In this document: positions 10,372 to 19,516 of the stretch, piece by piece
How the letters are laid out: each line of letters starts with the position of its first letter
Position numbering within the stretch: the stretch's first letter is position 1
Assembly (NCBI RefSeq): GCF_030272615.1
Contig: NC_081406.1
Location: 479,914,900-479,978,899, forward strand
Direction of reading: 5' to 3'
DNA length: 64,000 bases
Source: Cryptomeria japonica
Taxonomy: Eukaryota > Streptophyta > Pinopsida > Cupressales > Cupressaceae
Translations under genes and position numbers: made by a program
Notes under the pieces: generated by a model
What the model saw: the letters and a program-made list of their open reading frames with translations, nothing else
Databases searched by the model: none
What the model was told of the DNA's origin: nothing

Positions 10372-11048
10372 TGTTGAGAATATTTGGATGTTGAGGGGGG
10401 GGGGGGGGGGGGTGAATCAACATACATTAAAATAAAGCATTTAACCACTCAATTATCCTTCATTTTGTTTACCATATATGCAAAAATAAAGAACTAAAAA
10501 CACACAAAGGCAACCACACATGAACATAATATTTTATGTGGAAAACTCAATGCAGTAAAAACCATGGTGAGAACTATCCCATTATATGAAGAACAATTTA
10601 CAATGTTTAGGTTGAAAGCCAAGGAGCTCATTGACCCTGATATGGAAAGATACAAAATACTTGTGTACATTTAAGATCTATTATGAAGGGAAAGATGCAT
10701 TGCATATAAAGGAGATGCATCAATAAGATTTACCTACAAGAAACCACATCTAGTGATATATTGATTACAATGATCTATTAAAACATATCTAAAACTACCT
10801 TCATTATTATACTATTGTACTTGCAAGCCTTTGCACAACTTCACAAAAACTTCACACAACTCATAAAACACATAATTCCATCTACAAAATATTTTAATTC
10901 TTTTTATACCATTTGCAACCAAAATAACATCAATTAGGTCATCCTAATTTGGTGTAATGTGTAGAATCAAAATAATCGACCCAAAAATAATCTTCAATGC
11001 ATTACAAAAGGAAAAATGAAATATGTGAGGCATCACACCATGCCAACA
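10372..11048 (-). repeat. E2 5' LTR
   Basis: Starts TGTTGAGAATATTTGG on the plus strand, then a long G run (about 10,395-10,412) in the context GAGGG(n)TGAATCA, as in all related LTRs. The block near 10,540-10,575 matches the GGAAAACTC...AAAAACCATGG motif shared with E1, E3 and Copia. The outer end at GCCAACA is likely but has no second copy for confirmation. Confidence 0.55.
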
Positions 11049-12496
11049 CACCTTCTTATCCATCCCAAATTATCACCTATAGATCTACATGCTACCGTAG
11101 AAACCAAAACATTATAGGTTGGCTCAAAATGATACAACAATTAAGGCACACCAATGCAACATACTCAAATTACAATGCAGACTATCAAAATAAAATTTAG
11201 CATTGCATCACCAAATACCTTAAGGCGAAGGAATACAATGCATTCTTCTACACTATCACTCTGTCACCGAACTCAAATAGGAATAACTCCAACTATAGAT
11301 CAAATGAGAGTCTAACAACTAGAATATAACATGTTTTTACATCCACCAACATCATGCTCCAACCACATGAATTGATGAAACATATGTGCAATAATGTGGA
11401 CCGAACTCTAAATGAACTCTGATAAGTTGTTCATGGAAACAATCATACTTCACTAACACTAACTACAAACCATTAGAATCATCTCCAAAGATCCAAAAAA
11501 TTTATATAAAAAACTGATATACTATTTTAAGTGACTACAGTAAATCACCAACCATTTGCATGACCACTAAACTATTCCCTTGTTACTGCACTAATCCAAA
11601 TCACATCCAGATCATGGATATTAACAAGTTATATATTCGAATCAACAAGTTTGACATATAAATGACACCAAGAACTCATATTTGAAACAAAAACACCAAC
11701 ATGGGGTTTAACTTAGGCAAGCCCATATAAAGCATAATTATTTTCCCTCTTTTTTGTGTGCAAGTTACATATCTAATAATCAAAAGTTGTAAAATTATGC
11801 AAAGCAAGTTGAGCCACACAATTTCATATTTTTGATGAGCAAAAACCCTATGTCTATGCCAATTTGCATGCCTGATCAACACTTTGAGGGTGAACAATTT
11901 TGGAGGGAATGATAAACTTGAACATCGTGATCCAAAATTTGAAGTTTTAGCTAACACAAGCACCTCTAGGTCTAGGGTGCCTATCTACATAGACCACCAC
12001 TTTTAGCTCCAAATTTTAATATCAGACTCTTCTCTGCTTCTTATTTCCACATCTACCCTTTTGTGGCTACTTTATGTTTTGTATATGTCTATTAATGTTG
12101 AATCTTGTTCATTTTTCACCATTTTACATAGTTCTTGCATCTTCATATCAAATCAATCAAAATGAAATAATTAGTCGCTTTGCTCATCTTTCCTTTAAGT
12201 CTAAAGATGAGCCTAATTAGTTGTTCCCTTAATGAAATGATACCAAATATTAGAAATGGTGAATCTCTAGGTTAGATTTTTCTATTTCCACTATTTTAGA
12301 AACCAAACTAGTACAACTAGCAACATGTATTATACACAATGGGAATGTAAGTAATGTGTTATCCTTGTTTTTGCTTAAAGAAAAAACTGGATAACCCGTA
12401 CAAATATTTATTTGAATTCGATCTCATTTCTCTAAGGGTTTGTTATTCGAGGCATTTAGCCACCTTGTTAGTCTTTGAGATACTTTGTATATATTT
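11049..12496. other. Unassigned decayed repeat sequence
   Basis: AT-rich, no convincing frame. The part from about 11,700 has stretches resembling the G1-family LTR (GGGGTTTAACTTAGGCAAGC), so at least some is a very old LTR. A 100-130-bp block at 12,355-12,480 recurs at 54,384-54,505. Confidence 0.4.
12358..12395 (+). repeat. Stem-loop block shared with 54,384-54,421
   Basis: GTTATCC (12,358-12,364) and GGATAAC (12,389-12,395) flank a T-rich then A-rich loop and can pair. The same arms with a different loop lie at 54,384-54,390 and 54,415-54,421. Similarity continues downstream (CTCATTTCTCTAAG in both). Probably a conserved end-proximal piece of one retrotransposon family. Confidence 0.5.
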
Positions 12497-13505
12497 TGTA
12501 GCATCCTAAAATTGCACTCGTTGCAATTTTGACCGCATTTGGATCTTCACCTTAGTGTTTGTGCCCCTTGGCCTCATTGAAGACTTGATTATTCACATGC
12601 ATATCACAAACATTAAAAACCCTGATTGACACCCCCTTGAGCATGTTGATCCTGACCCAAAATAGGGCAGCACCAGGGCGTGGTGCCATGGTCCTCCCTA
12701 AATTGGGCCCTCTTTGAACCCATTTAAGCATTTCAAATTTGAGCAGGATTTCCCTCTCCATGTCGGCTCATGTCAAAAAATTAATTAGTATTCTCAATGA
12801 GAAAGTATATAAAGAGGATTTCCCCTCTCATTTGAACATCTATCAATTGCAAAGAGAACACATACGACATCAAGCAATCAATCATTCAAGCATTCAAGAT
12901 CAATTAAGCATTTTTGGTCTTCCTTCAAGCTTTGGAACATCAATAGAGTCAAGATTCAAGCATTGAAGTGGAGATATACATCCTATTTCATAAATCCCCA
13001 ATTCCATGTAGAGGCAAACAAAACTTCACAAGGAGGTATAATCATTTAATTTTCAGTCATAGTTCAACATCTCCCTCAAAAGGAAAACCTTTCCTTTCAG
13101 TCATTTCAATTACATTTATCTCATTTTCATGGTTAATTAGAAAATTGGGGTTTGACCTAAAGCAAGCCTCTATTCTGAACCTATTTCCCTTTCTTTTTGT
13201 GTGTAGGAAATAGATGTGCAGTTGTACTTCTCAGAATAAGCTTCAAACACAGAGACTGAAGAACCCTTTTTGGTGTGACAAAAATTTGGAGGACCGCAGT
13301 GCCACATCACGGTCCCTACTTTTTCAAGGCAGATCTGAATCAACTTATATTACTCAAATTTAAGTGCACAACAAAATCCTAAACTTGTAGCTCATTATTT
13401 TCTTAGTTTTGTCTCCAATTTCAATAATTTACCTTAAATCAACATTTCAACTTACAAAAAAGAGAAAAACACATCATAATCAATCAATACACTTAGTGTT
13501 TAGTC
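12497..13505 (+). repeat. G1-family LTR fragment
   Basis: Plus-strand LTR starting TGTAGCATCCTAAAATTG and matching G2 (34,803-36,027) in order: leader, variable GGGC..GCACC region, TATA box, then the CCCCTCTCATTTG and GGGGTTTGACCTAAAGCAAGC blocks. It lacks about the last 200 bp and stops at the Copia LTR start at 13,506. Confidence 0.65.
12806..12814 (+). promoter_or_regulatory. TATA box in G1-family LTR
   Basis: TATATAAAG just upstream of the conserved CCCCTCTCATTTG block. The sister LTR has TATATAAG at 35,150-35,157 in the same position, so this is the likely core promoter of the LTR family. Confidence 0.5.
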
Positions 13506-14786
13506 TGATAGTATGATAAAAGAATAAGTATCTGATAGATTACTGAGAGGGGGGGTGAATCAATAATTAGAAAAAAATGATAAAAAACTTCCCAAACTCA
13601 AACATGCAAATTAATCTTATCAATGAAATACCACTGTCAAGATCAATACTCATAAGAATATTGGTTGACTGTTACAACAACTTAACAGTAAACATCATTT
13701 AACTTGTAAACATCTAAATGCTTTATCATTTGTGAATACTTCACTTCTCAATGCTTTTGATTATCATGCCTTATCAGAAATAGTTAATCAAATCAATCAT
13801 AAGATCATAACCACAAAAATATTCACCACATGAAACAAGTATTTATACATGGAAAACCCAAATAGGTAAAAACCATGATGAGATGAGACTCACAAGATAA
13901 TATCTGAACTCTTTTGAAGTTCACCCTTTTAGGAGCCAAGCCTGTTAAAGCTTTTACAAAAGTCCTGTTAGGATTCACCCGGTTAAGGGATTGACAGCAA
14001 ATGCCTTGCTAGAAGTAAATACCCTGTAAGGAGTAACCTCGGTAGAGAATTTGAAAATCCAATCTAATGGACCACCTTGTTAGAGGATTTAATAAGTAAC
14101 CAAGCTTGTTAGAGCTTACCCGGTTAGGGGATTTCAATTCTATTGTAATTGTTAGAAAACAACAGGATTTTCTTGATCTTTCTGAATATCACTACATTTG
14201 CTTGATCAGATCCATTTAAGCTTCTATCTGCCTTTACTCAAACTGTAGACTCATTCTCCGGTTCAGCAATCACACTCAACTGATTTCTGCTAACTCTTGC
14301 CAACACTCAACAAAACAAATTCATCGACCTTAAATTCAAATCAATTAGGTCGGTAACACAACAAAAATCTAATCCTCATCAAGATTACAAAAAAGTTTGT
14401 ACAAGCATGACCGTTGGATTTCATAAAAATCTCTACACATCAATCAAGAAAACCTCAACCGCTCCTTGATTACTGCTTCATCGAGCTCAGTAACTCATCA
14501 CGCATTTTGCATTATATGCAATACATTTTGTTCATTCCCTAGACAAGCAAACACGGAAAAACATTTTGAACTTGTCTTCATACAATGACCTTACGTGTCA
14601 CCATCATTACCACTCAACCAACATAACCAATTCAACAACCTTAATCGGTTAGGGTTTAACAAAAACAATTGGTAGGGTTTACCGGTTACATAACATAGAA
14701 AGGGTTTAACCTTTTACTCCGATTACCAATTCAACTCACAAACTTACATACCAATTTACAATAACCTTCACAAAGCTCTTCCTACC
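13506..14786 (-). repeat. Copia 3' LTR, first segment
   Basis: Matches 23,693-25,0xx of the other LTR, starting TGATAGTATGATAAAAG (TGATGGTATGATGAAAG in the partner), with the GAGAGGGGGG TGAATCA run at about 13,545-13,560. It breaks at CTACC (14,782-14,786), where the large insertion begins. Confidence 0.85.
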
Positions 14787-17548
14787 TGTGAGGCCCTACC
14801 CCGAGCCGTCATAGCATTTCAGTTATATTCATGTTGGACCTACTATTGATACTATATTTTGAGGCATTATGGACATAGATTTTTATATGATCCAGTGTTT
14901 GGATAACATTGATATGATTATGACATTTACTTTGATTTGCAGTACTTTGTTTTGATGCTTGAAATTATGGATGAATGCTCTATAAATGATTTAATTCCAT
15001 GATGATTATGATGATGCCATTTAGTAGATTATTTTATGTGGATGTTATTAGATAATTGGAAACTTAATTATTATAATTGAAATTGTATGCAATGTCTAAA
15101 TTGTATTCTTTTCATATGACAATATTATATGTGATTTTTTGGAAATTATTAATGTGCAAAGTGAGATGTGCAGGATAATTATTCCATGTGACCATGGAAC
15201 CTATTTAGAGAATCAAGCCTAGACCTATGTGTGTTTGTGAAGCTAAGGGTTGTCTATTTGGAGAGACAATACCTCATTTGTAAATGTTTATGCTTGGATG
15301 TGTGTTTAATTTAAAAATTGTTTAATTTATTAATTCCAAAAAAGGGCATTGCCATGTGTATTTTAGTGATGTGTAATTCTTTTTATGTTGTCACTTGATA
15401 CATGTATTGAAAAGTGATTTGGCAATGACATGTCCCTTGGAAGGAATTGGTTTTACCAATGCATTTTTTTCAATTATCCTAGTATGGTCCCAAGAAAGTC
15501 TTGGATAGGGAGCCATTAGAAAGGTCAACTCAGGGTTGACCCATAGGTAAACTTTGGGTGAGTTTCTAGAGGGTTAAACTAACTCCTAGGGTCAAGTTGG
15601 GGGCATTTTTAGTGGGCCATATTATGTACCTATGGATGAAGGCCAAATTTAGCCATGTGTCCACTCCCTAGGGACTGTTTAGTCACCCCAAAAGTTGAGT
15701 TTCCCAAGTTGGCCGAATTTCAACTTTTGAGAAGCCTACCTAGGTTAGACAACCCTCCTCATGAGTGACATTGCTCTTCCCCATTCCTTTTACCTTTTTG
15801 AGGTGTCTTGGCTAGAGAGTTTGTAAGGTGTTGGGAAGACCAACCTATGAATATCCTTTACCCTTCCCAAGAGGATTGGAAAGAGTGAGGAGTGTCTTCT
15901 TAGGGAATAGTTTGGGAGGGAGAAGTTTGATCACCCACTCTCCATTTTTTGGAGCATTAGATTCTTGAGTAATTTTTGTAAGTTTTTGGAAGATTTTTGG
16001 CTAATTTTTTAGGAGAAAAGATAGTGGATTTGGGCAGCTCTTCTACAAGATTCATCATCTTTTTGGCAGATTTAAGACTGGTTGTTTTTCTAGCTCTTGT
16101 ATGTTGTTGTATTTTTGAAAAGATTGCTTGTTATAGTTGTTTTCATTGTTGATATCTTAGTGTGTTAGGAAGATGTTGAGTTCTTCCCTATGTGTTCTTT
16201 TCTTTTGTTATTGTGAATTTTGAGTTTTGTTTTGGGAGTTTTCAAGGCCAAACTCACCCTTGGGAGGGTAGAGTGGCCTTGGGGTGAAGGGTTGTTTGAT
16301 AGCCTATGAGTGTAGAAGCTCTTTTTAGAAGAGAGTGATTTACAAGGGGTTATGGGACCCTTGTTGCATACTGTTTTGTTTATGCAATGGGGGTCATAAG
16401 GGGATTTTTTTGGCTTGTATGACTTGGGGGACATAAGGAATTATTGGGACAAGTTTGGAACTTGTGGTTACTCTTCTTGGAAGCCTAGCAAAGGCAATAT
16501 GTTATTCTACTTGCAGATTTCTCGTCTAGGTATTTGGTCCACCTTCACCCCACAAATTATAGTCACTAAGTGACTTTGTTCATCCTTGGGTTGGGAGTGT
16601 TGTGTTGTGTTTTCTGATTGATTATGTGTTTATGCTTGAGTGTAACCCGTTTATCCTTGGTTCTCCTAGCTTGGGGGTGGTTTCTTGTAAGCCTACGTTG
16701 GGAGGTGAGCCTCCATGGTCACAACCTACAACTTTTTTTATTGCAGGTTTGTTTGGGAAAGGATTGGAAAGGAAGCCTTGGAATGATCCTATTTCTTATT
16801 GTTTTAGTTGCAAAAATAAATGTATTTGATAAGCCTTCATTTAGTAGAAATGAGAGGCTTGATTTAGTTATCTTCTTATTTTAGTAAAAGAAACTATGAT
16901 GTACTAAATGTAACTATTGAAATAGTTTTTACCATGTAATAAAGATGTATTTTAAATTTGAAGTATTTATATTCTTGCAAAGAGAAGAATACATTTTTTT
17001 GGATTATTTCTGTATTGATATAGTTGCTTGAAAAAGATTAAGAATGATATTATATTCTGTTTCTAATTTTTATTGAAAAAATAAATGCAAAGTTAAATGT
17101 TAATAGAATAGTCACTTTTAAACATAAATAAAATATTTGCTTACATCTATAGTTCAAACTCAAAGGAAGAATAGATAGATATTTTAAGAGTTAATATTGA
17201 TAATGCATTAGATCTTACTGTTTATTGAATTAGAGGATTTCTGAAATAGTTAGTTGCAGTTGTAAATAAAAATATTACTATCATATTTTTCATTTTCTAA
17301 AAGCATGCATGGTAGGAAGTAAATAAATCTAGTTATGGTTATTTAAATCAAAAGTTAGCTATATATATTGATGGGAAACAAATTTATTCTATTCTGTTAT
17401 TTGAAAATATCCTACTATAATATTTTGAAAAGAAATAGTTTTAAACAAAGAAATATATATATATATAGTAAAGTTTATGCCTAATGTGTTAAACTATACA
17501 TCTAAACTGTTGTTCTTATAGTTAAATGATTAATATGTATGTTGTTGT

Positions 17549-17571
17549 AAAATAATAATAATAATAATAAT
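17549..17571. repeat. (AAT)n microsatellite
   Basis: Uninterrupted AAT/ATA triplets within the 4.3-kb LTR. Confidence 0.9.
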
Positions 17572-17667
17572 ATATTTGCATAACTAAATCAATACAAAAC
17601 TAGAAATATAAATGTTTTTTATTCTAATATTTAAATCATAATGCAGACCGTGTTAAGAGAAATTGTA

Positions 17668-17674
<7 letters not shown>

Positions 17675-17704
<30 letters not shown>
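17675..17704. repeat. (AT)15 microsatellite
   Basis: Uninterrupted AT dinucleotides in the 4.3-kb LTR, about 75 bp before the hairpin cluster. Confidence 0.95.
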
Positions 17705-17707
<3 letters not shown>

Positions 17708-17778
17708 TCTGTTTATTTTATTTTTTTTTAACTTTATACGAAACCCTTGCTTTTGTTATGGGGCCGAGGGCAGACCCA

Positions 17779-17907
17779 GTGCCGATGGCACTGTGGGTGC
17801 GAACCCACAGTGCGGTCTCAGCCGCACTGTGGGCTATGACTCACAGTGGCGGCCTCGGCCGCCACTATGGGTCGTGACCCACAGGCACGGCCTCAACCAG
17901 CCCCGTG
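17779..17907. repeat. Cluster of seven adjoining GC-rich hairpins
   Basis: Back-to-back inverted repeats that share their boundary bases: 17,779-17,791; 17,791-17,810 (CTGTGGGT gcga ACCCACAG); 17,810-17,827 (GTGCGG...CCGCAC); 17,827-17,846; 17,846-17,865 (GTGGCGGCC tc GGCCGCCAC); 17,865-17,884; and 17,886-17,907. Two hairpin types alternate with a period of 36-38 bp. Arms differ between repeats while remaining self-complementary. The cluster is a GC island in a very AT-rich LTR. Confidence 0.85.
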
Positions 17908-18116
17908 GTTAAACACTCGACCCCCTTCTTTGCTCGGTCGCCATGGCCGCCACCTGCACACACATTCAACAAAAAAATATATAACATGTTAGAACAAAGA
18001 AAACCCTAACCCAATTTTGGGTTACGGTTAGCTTGGATAAGATAGATAAGTAATTGATAGTTATAGAATTACACAAACCCTAGTTAGGGTTCACAAATTA
18101 AAAAAGAAAAAAGAAA

Positions 18117-18182
18117 AAAAAAAAGGATATTAATAAAAATGACTAATGAAAAAAAAGGATATTAATAAAAATGACTAATAAA
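18117..18182. repeat. 34-bp direct tandem duplication
   Basis: The unit AAAAAAGGATATTAATAAAA, continuing with ATGACTAAT, occurs twice head to tail within the 4.3-kb LTR. Confidence 0.8.
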
Positions 18183-18304
18183 ATGAATAATGAAAAAATT
18201 GGTATATAGTCAATGTTCTAGAAATGACTAATTTATATTGTTGATTTAAAAGGTAATTTATTCTTAATGTAAATTTTATTTTAGATAAATATTTATATGA
18301 ATGC

Positions 18305-18311
<7 letters not shown>

Positions 18312-18392
<81 letters not shown>
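18312..18392. repeat. (GT)n microsatellite
   Basis: About 40 uninterrupted GT dinucleotides, preceded by a short AT run. Its length and purity suggest it is still mutating or was fixed recently. Confidence 0.95.
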
Positions 18393-18394
<2 letters not shown>

Positions 18395-19065
18395 ATTGTT
18401 TAGGTTAAATTTCTTTTGGAAATTTTATTATTAGAAAACTAATAAAAGTAAATGGTTATTTTAATCTATAGGGTCAATATTGGCCGAATATTAAATATTT
18501 AAATAAGAATATTCTTTTATATAGTTTAGTGATTAAATTTAAACTAAGAGGTAATTTAAATATCGAATGTTGAATATTTAATATTTAATGTTGGGGAGTT
18601 TATTTCGACAATAAAAGGAGATTATTGTTATATGTGATTTTAGCTAATTTTAATATACGAATTTAAAAAACGTTAATAAAATTGCTCAATTAATTATTTA
18701 AAATTTGATGAAATAAGTGATAACATTACTCTAATTATTCCTAGCGCAATTAAATTCGAGTTGAGATAATTAATATCTCTTGATTAATAATTAAAGGATT
18801 ATTTGGTTAAATTAATCTATTAATTAATAAAGTGGTAATGACACTTTTTGGAGAATTATTCCGCATTAAAATGTTAACGCTTGTGTGGTTAAGATAATTA
18901 AATTAACTTTAGGAAACCATTCTATTTAATCCCGAGTTAACCTTTAGTTAAGACAAGACTTATTCATTCCACTTTTTAATGTAGATTATTTAGTGTATCT
19001 ATGTTGTTTAAAAAAAAATTAAAAAAATTTGTTGTTCCGTTTTGCCCAAAAGTTTGGGCATGACA

Positions 19066-19183
19066 CTACCGGTTACAAGACAATATCAACAATAACAACA
19101 ATATCAACAACATCATTACAAGTTCATTGACATCAATGAAAACATAACATATCATTAATGCAATTTTCATGCAAATACCAACA
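19066..19183 (-). repeat. Copia 3' LTR, second segment
   Basis: Continues the split LTR after the duplicated CTACC: GGTTACAAGACAATATC onward matches 25,010-25,126 of the partner, ending in CCAACA at 19,183. Without the insertion and one CTACC copy the LTR is about 1,394 bp, against 1,434 bp for its partner. Confidence 0.85.
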
Positions 19184-19441
19184 ATTTCCCCCTTTGGCAT
19201 TGATGGCAATACAAAATATCAACACCATTGCTTTGTTGTTGTGATTGTGAATAGGAATCCCAGTTTACATTACCAAGTATTCACATGCTCTCTCTATTTT
19301 CAGTCTGTCACTGGTTTTCCTTCCCATAATCACATTATTCTTCTCCCCCTTTGACAACAATGCCAAATTGAAAGTAAAACATGTAATGTTAAATTTACAA
19401 TGTTCATCAACAACATAGTGCAACTTGATGCTCCCCCTATG
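19184..19441 (-). promoter_or_regulatory. Copia polypurine tract and two further polypurine blocks
   Basis: The element strand reads GCCAAAGGGGGAAAT directly before the 3' LTR, in the context CATTGCCATCAATGCC, the same context as in E1 and E3. Further purine blocks lie at 19,341-19,365 (reverse of TTCTCCCCCTTTGACAACAA) and 19,428-19,441 (reverse of ATGCTCCCCCTAT). Confidence 0.75.
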
Positions 19442-19516
19442 GAATACATCCACTTCTACATCAACCCTTCTAAAATTTTGCAAGTTATTCAGGGATTGAT
19501 GTTGTCAACGTCATGT

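Larger units (their letters stand above)
8600..11048 (-). mobile_element. E2, truncated and decayed E1-like element
   Basis: A minus-strand relative of E1/E3. Its probable 5' LTR (10,372-11,048), PBS (10,359-10,369) and remains of ORF1 are present, followed by the start of ORF2 (8,605-8,880). Everything downstream in element sense is missing, including most of ORF2 and the 3' LTR. It is a separate, older family: LTR sequence and proteins are clearly diverged from E1, E3 and E4. The outer LTR border is judged only from GCCAACA at 11,042-11,048. Confidence 0.6.
14787..19065. mobile_element. 4.3-kb probable solo LTR nested in Copia LTR
   Basis: A 4,279-bp insertion with TG...CA ends (TGTGAGGCCC ... 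GGGCATGACA) and a perfect 5-bp duplication CTACC at 14,782-14,786 and 19,066-19,070. The start sequence does not recur at its other end, and no PBS, PPT or retroviral protein motif is visible. I therefore read it as one very long LTR left by LTR-LTR recombination, probably from a Gypsy family. It carries several microsatellites and a GC-rich hairpin cluster. The alternative is a non-coding element without internal LTR pairs. The orientation is not determined. Short open frames inside it (e.g. 16,165-16,434, 16,602-16,884) show no recognisable motif. Confidence 0.7.

Noticed and set aside
16165-16884. Possible host gene exons in the 4.3-kb LTR
   Set aside because: Short frames on both strands, no conserved motif, and fully inside the TG...CA insertion.
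17641-17912. Two open frames over the (AT)n tract and hairpin cluster
   Set aside because: Translation of a microsatellite and inverted repeats; no start context, no family resemblance.
14787-19065. DNA transposon or MITE
   Set aside because: No terminal inverted repeats beyond TG/CA; the 5-bp duplication and TG...CA ends fit retroviral-type integration better.
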